Positions 52,672 to 63,444 of a stretch of 64,000 nt of DNA are shown piece after piece (within the stretch, counting starts at the first letter, position 1; each line of letters begins with the position of its first letter). The position numbers were made by a program, and so were the translations under genes. A model generated the notes under the pieces. The model did no database searches. It was not told the origin of the DNA and saw only the letters and a program-made list of their open reading frames with translations. The DNA is taken from the NCBI GenBank assembly GCA_036877525.1, contig JAZGTH010000103.1:1582501-1646500 (forward strand), given 5' to 3'. The DNA comes from Chromobotia macracanthus (lineage: Eukaryota; Chordata; Actinopteri; Cypriniformes; Botiidae).

Positions 52672-52852
52672 TATAAAATGAAGGAATGTGTGACCGTTTG
52701 CCTGTTATATGTTCAACCTCTATTGGGAGACAGGAAATTAAATTCCTTAATTGGAATCACTAGGTTCTTGTTTGGTCACTGCAACAAAAACGTGTTACAC
52801 TCAAAATCTCAACACATTTACTTCATATACTGAACGTCTTTACTGCGTTGAG
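52672..52852 (+). promoter_or_regulatory. Putative TATA box and non-coding first exon of the fusion gene
   Basis: TATAAA at 52672-52677 is followed, 175 bp on, by a consensus donor (GTTGAG|gtgagt, exon end 52852). The next plus-strand acceptor with a good pyrimidine tract is at 54536, immediately before the ATG of the fusion gene. This would give a 5'UTR intron of about 1.7 kb. Inferred from signals only. Confidence 0.4.
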
Positions 52853-54366
52853 GTGAGTGAAACATTTGTGTTGTTCTGCATTTTTCTTCACTGATATTTA
52901 AATACTGGATAAATGTATTGAAGGCAATAAACTGAAACTAACTTTAAATAATGTAGCGACAGACAGATTTCCTCTTTCTTTCAGTTAGATACAAGTACTT
53001 GTATAATTTAAAATTCTGAACAATTACAGCAAATTGTGGGTTTATAAAATGCAAATAAAATACCCTACACTATCCTGCAACTGCAGTTTATGTAGTTTTT
53101 TAAGATCAGTGACTGGATTTTGTTTCTCTCTCATAACAAATATTTAGTAGGGTTTTAATAATGGTCCTTTAATTTAGTTTAAAAGGCTTTTTTGTTTTTC
53201 AAAAAATTATTTGTTTTAGCTGATTTACAAGGTAACAACATTGTATGACGCATTATCACATAAAGAGTATTAAAAGATAATTATGATCAAGGTCACATAG
53301 AGTTCAGACTCATGGACCATAACTGAAGAAAAGAAAACTAAATGAGATTGTTGCGTTTTCATAAGTTTATTGGTTTTTCTCATAAGTTCTTTAATCGTTT
53401 CTACCAAAGCAAAAAATAGCAACACTTAACATATTTTCACGTCTTTCTTAATGTTAGTTTTCATTGATTGATATTAGCTAACTGTGCATTAACACATTAA
53501 CTAATGGTAACGGATATAACTTTGGTTTCAAACATGTATTAGTAAAATTAAAATTAATAATTGCTGTGGGCATATATGTACTGTTCATATGTTTGTTCAT
53601 AATCAACTAAAGTAGTTAACTAATAACAATCAGAATGGTATTGCAAAGTGTTACCAATCGATAAAATAAAGTATGATTGCCTGGAGTTTAACAACATTAC
53701 CAGAATTCCACAGAGGAAGTTAAATCAGGAAAATCTGATTATACAACTAGAGTCATGAGTATGACACATTCCCATGACAACACACAAACACGCTCTGATC
53801 ATCTGCCATACGGGCTCATGGTGAAGCATATGTACGGATCATACAGTCATGTGGCTCAATGGAAATCATCCTTACATCTACCTTATTCCTTTATTAAATA
53901 TCTACAACATCAATGTACATTTCCCAAGCAAAATGAGTCTTTGTGCTGGAAATAAACCACATTCTCACGAGAACGTAATTAAGTTATTGAATTACAACTA
54001 AACAGTCATGTGCCAGATGTACCCTGAGAAATGCACTGGGTGTAATAATTCAAACATTGTCTCAAAATTGAAATCACATGACACATGATTTACAACCAAA
54101 GGCATTGTGCACCTTTTAAAGCTAGGGTAGGCAGTTTCAAAGAGGCTAGCAATAGCAATCTAGCTTTAAAAGCATAACATCCTGCCATCCATTCAGAGCG
54201 CTCTCCAAAGCCACGCCTCCTCCAATAGTGTGCAGAGGTATGCAAATATGTAGTATGACAGGCATTCAGACGTAATGCAATGATTGGGCGTATATTTATG
54301 GTCCTGCCCCTTTCACATAAATAAATAAATATATTTAGATTTTACTTAGTGATTGGTATCAGGATG

Positions 54367-54370
54367 AGAA

Positions 54371-54418
<48 letters not shown>
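54367..54418. repeat. (TA)n microsatellite
   Basis: About 50 bp of TA repeats roughly 120 bp upstream of the fusion-gene start codon, within the putative 5'UTR intron. A similar (TA)n run is at 62880-62910. Confidence 0.9.
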
Positions 54419-54426
<8 letters not shown>

Positions 54427-54537
54427 AAATTTAAAATCCACAGAGGCATTCAATTGACATGCTAATAATATGTGGATGTCTTTTCACCTGTTGCACATGG
54501 TCTCAACAGGTTTTGTGTTTTGCCTCTGAACTACAGG

Positions 54538-57500
54538 ATGGATCTTCTAGATTATCCCATTCCAGAACTGGATGCTACTCTGCAGGAAGCTAGCCGGGTG
54601 CTTCAGCTCACTTTAAATCCTGAGCAGTACCAGCATTATAAAAACGCTCTCCTTCAACAAAGAGATGCTCTTCAGGAAGCCCAAGAGCACCTGAAGACAC
54701 ATGCCTCCGGACGGGAGAACTGGGTGACTGATGAATTCAAAAAGCGACTGCTCTCCTGCGATGATCCCCTGCCCACCTCCACAGCTATTCCTGCGGTGCT
54801 TCCCTCCTCTAAGCTAAAAGGGGAGTTTGTCCAGATACAGCGGGCGGCATCTCTGCTGTGGGCAGTTGCTAAGCTGTACAGTGAGCCTTGTCTAGTGGAA
54901 GGGGATGTACTGACTGAGCGAACGCAACAGTCGCAGGTTTTTGCAGCTAATCGCATACCAGGCAAGAGTCAGGATGAACTGAAGGTGAAGCAATGTTCTT
55001 ATTTTTCTTTGTCCAATTGCAAATTAAAATAACAATGTACATCAACCAGCATTGAGAAACAATTACATATTCTGGTGTCCAGAAATGCAGTTTTTTTTAA
55101 ACATGATGTTAACTTAAATGAACGGTCCTTATGGAATAAAACTTATGTCTCTGTGGAATAAAGTAATTTATAGACGAATTCCTTGACTTCACGTTGCAGA
55201 TATACACAGACAGCCTTCATGCCATACTGACCTGTCGAGGAGGTATATTTCCCATTCACATTTTACAGCAATCAAGTCCAGGGGAACCTCTGTCTCCTTT
55301 ACCTCGCAATGACATCCACACCCAACTGGTCCATGCCGTGAGTCATGCAGCAGCAGCTCCTGAACGAGACCCGTCCACTATCTGTGCTCTGACTTCCCTT
55401 CATCGCCAGGCTTGGCATGCGGTGAGACTGGAGATCTTACAGGCAGGAGGTGAAGCAGCAGCATCACTGGAAATGATGGAACAAGCTCTTCTGGCTGTTT
55501 CTCTGGAAGACCTGCCTGCACCAGCTGATCTTGCAGAAACGCTCAACACTGTCCGCCTGGGAGAAATGGATGGACGGTGTTTGAGATACTATGACAAGGT
55601 ATGATATCAATGATTAGTACCTTCCAACAATTTAAGGTTGTAAAAATGTTTCACTAATGTTTCCATGTGGTAACAAAAACATTACAAATGTTATTTTGAT
55701 AATTCTAAAAACGTTATTCAAGCATTTTTTATATTCTGTAACATTTTTAACAGAATAATTTACCATCATTAATGCTCCACTAACACCTTAAGAGTAAAGT
55801 TTTTGATATGTATTATATATAATATAAAAAAGTTAATCTAACGTGACTGCAAGAATGTTTTTGGATAACTCTAAAAGAACTTTTAGAAAAAGTTAGCCAA
55901 TGTTTTAAGAACGTTCCCTGTTAGCTCAAATACAAACTAGTACTGTGTTGTTTAACTCATTTACAAGTTACTAATGCATTGCCATTGTGATTTGTAAATT
56001 TGTCATAAACTGCATGTCTTGCATTGTTTTTTAATCAGGACTGAATAACTTTCCATAATGAGTTAATCAAACTCAGGTGACTGTAATGTTTACAGATGAT
56101 TAACAGAATAATGGAATTGTTTACCTTTATCAACAGGTGGTGAATTTGGTGGTTTTTAAAGACGGTCAGGCGGGCATGTTGTTTGAGCATAGTGCCCTGG
56201 ATGGAATGGTAGCTGGACTTGTGGTTGAACGTTTATGGCAGCTGTCAGAATCCCAAAACATAGAAAATACAAACACCCAAACCAATGGGTTAGCTCTGCC
56301 CACAAATACTGGTTCCATCCAACCAAAACCTTTGAAAATCCCACTGGAAAACATAACGCTACCAAATGAATTTGCTCCTAACATCCTACAATCAAATCAC
56401 TCTGTCATGACCTTCGAACTTTCATCTTATCGAGATGTGTTTACCACTTTAAGGGGCCACAGAGGTTTATATGATGCATGGATTAATCTCACTTTGCAAC
56501 TGTCCCTGAGTCAAATACTTGGGGATGCTGCAACTAGCCTTATCATGGTCACGCCTACTCATATGCGTCACTTTAAACACGGACGCTGTGACCCCACATA
56601 CTCAACCACTATGAGATCTCGCCAGCTTGTTACAGCTCTTGCGTCCTGCATTGGCCCAGACAACACTCCCCGGTACACAGATGAGCTTTTCCGACTCTTT
56701 CATCTAGCTTTTGTAGAGCACAAGAACCTCATTAAAGCCACAAAACTTGGCCTTGGTGTAGGGCCTCATCTGGCAGCGCTGCGCAGATATATGTCTCAAG
56801 ATAACACGCTTAAGAACTTTCTTGATCCTTTTGGATGCCCATCTATTTACCTGACTGGATCAGATCTGATGGAGGGTGTTGAGTGTGCTGTTGGCAATGT
56901 GTATGCTTCAGACCAGCTGGCTGTCACATACCTAGGCAGGAAGGACAGAGTTCGTCTAGTATTAAATGGAAAGGGTAATTTTGCCAGTGTCTTGGGAAAT
57001 CTCAAAGAAAGACTTGAGTTCAATCTAAAACTAGTAATGCTTATGGCATTAAGGTACGCCATTGCTGGGCAGATGGGAGCCATTGAATGTCTCTTGCAAG
57101 GCAATGAAGAAAGGCTACTCAATGGCTCTCCAGCAGAAGACATAGCCAGATCTGTGAAGCAAAAACAACAAAACAAAACAAAGGTTAAAGGACAAGCATC
57201 TCTAACTTCAGAGTCAACTCATAAAATCAAACCAGATTTTACCTTGGTGATCCATGGTGGGGCAGGGGAGGAGGTGATGCTGAATCAGAAGGTGACTGGG
57301 GTCATTGAGTTTGCCCTACAAACAGCTCTAACTCTTGGAGCACAAGTTCTTATTCACGGAGGTAGTAGTCTGGATGCAGTCCAAAGAAGTGTGGTTGCAC
57401 TGGAGGACTGTTTCTTGTTCAATGCTGGCAAGGGATCAGTATTTAACAGGGATGGAGAGCATGAAATGGAAGCCACTATTGTGGATGGACATGAGAAGAA

Positions 57501-60060
57501 CTCTGGATCAGTGGCTTGTCTACGCAAAGTGAAAAACCCAATAAAAGCCGCTCGTTGTGTTATGGAAAAGAGTGTCCACTCATTACTGGTTGGAGAAGGT
57601 GCAGAAGAGTTTCTGAACAGTCTTGGAGAGAAAGAAACAGCATTAAAAGCAGAGTACTTTGACACTGATGTAAGATACAGAGAGTTGATTATCAAGTCAG
57701 GTGGAAGAAAAAATAACCATCCTCAAACTGTTGGTGCAGCTGCACTGGACAAGTGGGGCAGGTTAGCAGCAGCCACATCCACTGGAGGTTTGGTTGGCAA
57801 GTGGAAAGGCAGAGTTGGCGACACAGCTATAGTTGGAGCGGGAATATATGCTGATGAAAAACTTGCAGTGACCTGCTCTGGTGATGGTGATGCCTTCTTA
57901 CGCCAAACAGTTGCTCACAAGGTAGCCAGTTTATACAACCTCAAGGGGTACAGTCTCAGACAGGCTTGTCGGGAAGTAATCCATGAAGATCTGGAAGAAA
58001 AGTGTGCAGGAATTATTGCTGTAGACCATCACGGTGAAGCTGTTATTGAGACCAATGCTGGGGTGATGTTTGTTGGTTCAGTGGTCAATGGAATTTGTAG
58101 AACTGAGGTATTGAGACCTATGAAGAACTTTTCAAATGTAATTTGGGAAACAGAAGAGTTGGTAGCTTATTTACAGTCTAATCCTTGGACCCCTGGAGCT
58201 ACTGTTCTCACTCGAAAGAGCCTAAACGGACCAAGTAGCATCTTTCAGTTAGTGCTACCTGACTATATATCAATGTTGCAGGGGGCACGAACAGTTGCTA
58301 ACCTCCTTTGTGAGAAACTTGGTGTGCACCGCTGTGCACTGGTGTCCATGCCAGAACTTGACAAGCCTGCTTACATTAAACTCCTACCTCTCCATGGACT
58401 GGAACCTAACTGGAAGCCTTACCTAGCTGAGGAAACAGAGTTCAATTCTTTTGACCCTGGTTACTGTAGCTCCAAAAGTGGTCCACGTTGTGAAGATGCT
58501 TATCTTAACCAGGTGCAGGCAAAAATTTGTTCTCGACTCCCTACACCTAATGCCCCTTCCAACTTTGATTTCCATGGAGAGTCCTCAGATAGTGGCCTTT
58601 TTCCCCGCATTATCCGTGGTGAAGAGCAACAGTGGCGTGTCTGGGAAAACAATGAACATGTAGCATTCCTTACTCCATTTCCAAACACACCAGGCCTCAC
58701 GGTTCTAGTACCACGAAAACCACTGACAAGTGACATTTTCCGTTTGGATGAGAGCGACTACACAGCCCTAATTGTGGCATCACGAAAGATTTCTCACCTT
58801 GTGCAAGAGGGACTAAAGGCCCGTGGTGTAGCTCTCATATTTGAAGGTCTTGAAATTGACTATGCTCATGCCAAACTAATTCCATTAGTTCCTCAACCTA
58901 ATGTTTTAGAGCCTCGAGCTGTGGCTTCTCAGTTCTGCCCAACTTACACTGGATATGTAACATCTGTAGATGGTCCCCCAATCAGCAGAGAGAACCTTAC
59001 GGAGATCCACAACAAGATCACAAAGAGCCTTCCTCCTCACTCCTGGGAAAACCCCAAGACCCATGCTACGTCAGCCATCAGGAGCAAATGGTATCGCGAT
59101 CTCTTTCAAATCCAAAACACCCTCTTCCACAGCACAGTTGAATACTTCCACAACAAATGCAAGTATTCTTATGCCTTGACACCAATCACAACTGACACAA
59201 TTTCCTCTCCAATCGGCCTGGGATCAGATTCTGAGCCTGTGTTTGTCAACATGCTGGGCCAAGATGTGTATCTGGCTGACTCAATGCAGTTCGTATTAGA
59301 ATACTTTTTGAGGTTTCAGGATGGTCTTGCTGGAGCTTACTATGTGTCCCCCAGTTTCCGAGGAGAGGACCCTGATGCTACCCATCTTAACCAGTTCTAC
59401 CATGTTGAGTGTGAGCTGCTTGGAGACATGGATGCTGCCATAAGAATAGCTGAAGGCTATGTTGCCCATCTGACTCAGGCAATGCTAAAAGAACATTCCA
59501 CCATCATCTTAAATGCAGCTGGTACACTGTCCCATGCCCATACACTACTAAAGACTTTAAAAGAACCTCTTCCAAAAGTAACCTTGGACCAAGCCATTCG
59601 CATCATGCCTTCTTCTGACTGCATTGAGTGGGTTCAACAAGGACAACCCCAGTTTGGCAGGAAACTAACACGTAAGGGAGAAAAAGTTCTAATTGAGAAA
59701 TATGGAAGTGCTGTTTGGGTAACAGAAATGGACCACCTTGCAGTGCCCTTTTACCAAGCTTATGTTGAAGGTTCAGGAAGAAGCAAAGCCAAGGCAGCAG
59801 ATCTTCTGTTTGGACTGGGGGAGACAATAGGGCTTGGGGAGCGTCACTCCACACCTGAAATGGTCAGAGAAGCATTACAACATCATGCAGTACCAGAAGA
59901 CTCATACAAATGGTACATCAACATGCGTCAGGTCATACCTCTTTGTACAAGTGGATGGGGAATGGGCACAGAGAGATACCTGTGCTGGCTTCTGCAGCAC
60001 AATGATGTCAGAGACATGCAAATTATACCCAGACTAAAGGACAAAAAGTACATGCCCTAA
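54538..60060 (+). CDS. Multidomain fusion enzyme: acyltransferase-like / L-asparaginase / two HIT-like / AsnRS-like
   Basis: Three coding exons, all phase 0: 54538-54984, 55200-55598 and 56137-60060, predicting 1589 residues. The start is the ATG directly after acceptor ctacag|G. Residues about 1-610 resemble carnitine/choline acyltransferases, with catalytic His300 in FEHSALDGM and a later LTGSD matching the S/T-x-S motif. Residues about 648-945 are a plant-type Ntn asparaginase: HGGAG, SLDAVQRSVVALED, FNAGKGSVFNRDG, nucleophile Thr813 in PQTVGAAALD, Thr831 in STGG and GRVGDTA. Two HIT-like domains follow (about 950-1060 and 1115-1225). Residues about 1235-1589 match the class II AsnRS catalytic core: motif 2 SFRGEDPDATHLNQFYHVEC (Arg1357, Glu1359) and motif 3 GWGMGTERYL (Arg1562). 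No OB-fold anticodon-binding domain is present. No signal peptide is evident, so it is probably cytosolic. Substrate unknown; no vertebrate enzyme with this layout is known to me. The frame is fully intact. Confidence 0.93.
55618..55924. mobile_element. MITE family C in intron 2 of the fusion gene
   Basis: Shares TTTAAGGTTGTAAAAATGTT and the right-end GAACGTTCCCTGTTAGCTCA with the copies at 28853 and 42446. Confidence 0.6.
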
Positions 60061-60210
60061 AAAGTAACCTCAAAACATAACACTCAGTTGTGTTTTTGAA
60101 AAACAAAACAAGCTATAGATTGACATGTAATATATGGAATTAATGAGAAATATGCTCTTTATTTTCAGCACACATAGGTATACATCAGCTTTGATAGGGT
60201 TCCTGTGGCT

Positions 60211-60216
60211 AATAAA
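60211..60216 (+). terminator. Polyadenylation signal of the fusion gene
   Basis: AATAAA about 150 bp after the stop at 60060. A second AATAAA lies at 60552. Either could be used. Confidence 0.5.
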
Positions 60217-60559
60217 ACCTCAGATTATTAAAATGATTTGACAATGGTATCTAATAGCAGAAATCATTTTACCTGATAGCAGAAATTATTTTAAAAGTAT
60301 GTTTTTATGTTACATTTGAGCTGGTCTTATCTATTGTTACACAATTTTTTCTACATCAACTAAAAAGAACATTCTGAAGATAAAAAATTTCTTTTGCAAG
60401 TATGAAATTATGTATTAAAACCTTGTTTATCTCTCTTTTATCTTTTTACGTCATTTTTTTTCTTTTAACCATTTTGTTTAAACATAATGTGCATGCAGAC
60501 TGACTAACATGTATATAATGATTGTTTTGAAGAACTCTTATGAAGTATATAAATAAAAT

Positions 60560-61460
60560 GCTAATAAATTCATATTTTATGTATTTTTTCTGTCTTAACA
60601 CATTATTGTGATACAAATGAACTAAATATGAATACCTTTCAATTCCAGAAACACAAATAAGAGACTTCCAGTGACTTCCAGATAATTTTAAATTCTTTAT
60701 GTATCTAGTCAGACATGTTTTATGTAGTTGGTCAGACATCAAAACTGATCATATCTAGATGTATAATTCTGCTGATCAGCATGAAAATCAAACCTCTAAC
60801 ATCTAACACTATTCATTTAAAAGTTGGGAACAGACTCATGTGAAGTAAAAAAAATAAAGACTATCTTAGCTGCAAAACGTCTGAGATATTCAACAAACCT
60901 TGTTGATAACAAAGCTGATAAAAATAATCGGTGAGAAACAACAGTGCCTCGTTCTCCAGTTCACAAGCCACACACAGAGTCTGCATAGTCAACATATCAG
61001 AAATCTCCACTGTTTTAGATGCCAAATTTAGCTAAAATATGCCTGTTTGGGGCTCAGATAAACAGGTTTTATAGAGCTCAAAGAGTGCATGAAGCTGTTG
61101 CGATGATAAATACTGAGTTATAATAAAGTCACTTCATCTTTCTGCTAGACCCCAATAAATAAACCACAGATATGATGTCACACCTCCTCTATTGCAGGTT
61201 TCATATATTTATTACAATGCAGAAATGTTAGTCACTCAGTAATCCGATGCCATTCATATTCTGATTTTATCCTGAGAGAAAAGTGGGCAAAATGAAAATT
61301 AATTGACAAAATTCAATCAAACAGCAACAGCAAGAGAAAAGCCGTGACTTTTACACTGTTCACTAATGTGTTTTAAGTGATGTTTATTACTGACGATCAG
61401 TGCATAAACACTCCCGATCCCAAACAAATTATTATAAGTTCAAAAGCATAAAAGTCAGTG
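60560..61460. other. Intergenic, no gene seen
   Basis: AT-rich sequence between the fusion gene and the tRNA-Cys. No conserved coding segment or clear repeat. Confidence 0.5.
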
Positions 61461-61532
61461 AGGGGGCACCCGGATTTGAACCGGGGACCTCTTGATCTGC
61501 AGTCAAATGCTCTACCACTGAGCTATACCCCC
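61461..61532 (-). tRNA. tRNA-Cys (anticodon GCA)
   Basis: The minus strand begins GGGGGTATAGCTCAGTGGTA, with anticodon arm TTGACTGCAGATCAA (GCA) and B box CGGTTCAAATCCGG, closing with GTGCCCCC and discriminator T. All stems pair and no intron is present. This matches the vertebrate tRNA-Cys. It lies about 200 bp upstream of mpst, on the opposite strand. Confidence 0.95.
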
Positions 61533-61738
61533 TTGCGTTACCGATACTGCTTTGCAGGCAACTTATTTATTTTATTAATCTCATTTATTAACTATTTATT
61601 TTGTTCTAACTTATCCTAACAAGTGCCAAAAAACGAGCGCAAAAAAAAAACATTCATCTCTCGATGAAACCGCGGCGCGATCGGAGCGCGCGCGCGCTGC
61701 AGTACGTCGCTCGGGCCGCCGGGGCGCGCGCGCGGGTC

Positions 61739-62877
61739 ATGGCCGCTCACACTCGCGCTCTCGTCGCTGCTCGGTGGCTCGCGGACGCCGTGAAAAACAA
61801 CCGGGCGGGATCGAACCTGCGGGTGCTGGACGCGTCCTGGTATCTGCCGAAAGCTCAACGCGATGCCCGCGACGAGTTCAGACGAGCCCACATCCCCGGA
61901 GCCTCGTTCTTCGACATCGACGAGTGCTGCGACCGGAGCTCGCAGCTGGATCATATGCTGCCCAGCGAGGGCGAGTTCGCGCACTACGTAGGGCGTTTGG
62001 GAATAGGGAACAACACGCACGTTGTAGTGTACGACGCCAGCGACTTCGGCTCGTTCTCCGCGCCGCGGGTGTGGTGGATGTTCCGGGTGTTCGGCCACGG
62101 CTCGGTGTCGGTTCTGGACGGGGGGTTCAAGAACTGGCGGCGGGAGGGTCACCCCGTTACCGATCAGCATGACAAACCGCAGCAAACGGAGTTTAAAGCG
62201 ACCGCGAACAAGTCGTGGGTCAAAACCTACGAGCATGTTGTGGAGAACATCAGGACCAGAGAGTTTCAGGTGGTGGACGCCAGAGTCAGCGGGAGGTTCC
62301 GTGGGGTTGAACCGGAACCGAGAGCGAGTGAGTTGGATTGGGAAAGCGTGCAGTTTCTGCAGACTTTGTTCAGACTTTGTTCAGACTGTGCAGTTTCTGC
62401 AGACTTTGTTCAGACTTTGTTCAGACTGTGCAGTTTCTGCAGACTTTGTTCAGACCTGTGCAGTTTCTGCAGACTTTGTTCAGACTGTGCAGTTTCTGCA
62501 GACTTTGTGCAGACTTTGTTCAGACTGTGCAGTTTCTGCAGACTTTGTCCTGCATGTCCTGGACTTTGTCCTGCATGTCCTGCAGTGACATGCTCGTTTT
62601 ATATAATGATTATATAATTTCATGATTTCTTTTAAAGTTGCAATCCGTAATTGTGTTTGTTTACAAATGAACAAAATGAGTTATCGAGCAAGTACATGAC
62701 AGATCAGTGTTAATAAATGATCTGTGTATCTTACCCTGATTCACAACAGTGAGTTTATAATAATGATTTATAATCTGAGCTGTCGGGTCCGATTTTCCCG
62801 GGAAATGAAAGGTATATAAGAATAACATTATTAATAGCATTATTTTGTATTGAGTATTTACTCATTACTCATTTACT

Positions 62878-62912
<35 letters not shown>

Positions 62913-63444
62913 TATGTCAAATCATTTGCCACAGTGCTTGCTGGATGTTAAGTGAAGTGCAAAAAAGTTAAAAGATAATTACAAATGATGTTGGGAAAAA
63001 GTTATTGTCTAATTTGTCATCTACCCTAAAACCACATACTGCAGTGTATAATAATCCACTATCTGATTTATCATTGCAAGACAAAGTTTATTTACCAAAA
63101 CTGCAAAAGCACAGGTGGATTATCTCTCTCTCTTTCTCTCAGATACAGAACCTGGTCATATTCCCGGCTCCATCAACATGCCCTTTCCCAGCTTCCTGGA
63201 CGTGACGTCAGGTTTGGAGCGTCCTGTGGAGGATCTTCACAAGCTTTTCCAGCAGGCTGGAGTTGACCTGCAGAAGCCCTTCTGCGTTACGTGCGGCTCA
63301 GGTGTGACGGCCTGTCACATCGCCCTCGCAGCGCACCTGTGCGGCCACCCGGGCGTGTGCTTGTACGATGGAGCCTGGGCCGAGTGGTTCACCAGGGCTG
63401 CCCCTGAACATGTGATCTCTGAGGGAAAAGGCAAACAGCCATGA
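61739..63444 (+). CDS. mpst: mpst: 3-mercaptopyruvate sulfurtransferase
   Basis: Two coding exons: 61739-62327 and 63143-63444. Two rhodanese domains: the first (inactive) with VLDASWYLP, AHIPGASFFDID and VVVYDASDFG; the second starting at VVDARVSGRFRG, then EPGHIPGSIN and the active loop CGSGVTAC. CGSGVT distinguishes 3-mercaptopyruvate from thiosulfate sulfurtransferase. The enzyme moves sulfur from 3-mercaptopyruvate to thiols, producing persulfide and H2S, in cytosol and mitochondria. An in-frame ATG at 61664 would add 25 residues rich in Arg and Ala (MKPRRDRSARALQYVARAAG), resembling a mitochondrial presequence. The frame is intact. AATAAA at 63796. The intron carries a minisatellite. 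Confidence 0.96.
62349..62580. repeat. Minisatellite in mpst intron
   Basis: Variable units built from CAGTTTCTGCAGACTTTGTT and GTTCAGACTTT blocks (about 29 bp plus optional 11-13 bp), starting about 20 bp after the donor. The last units switch to TGCATGTCCTGGACTTTGTC. Reads open through the donor in places but is clearly intronic. Confidence 0.85.

Noticed and set aside
62169..62625. Frames with Phe-Cys-Arg-Leu repeats following mpst exon 1
   Set aside because: Read-through into the intronic minisatellite; the donor at 62327/62328 joins in frame to 63143.
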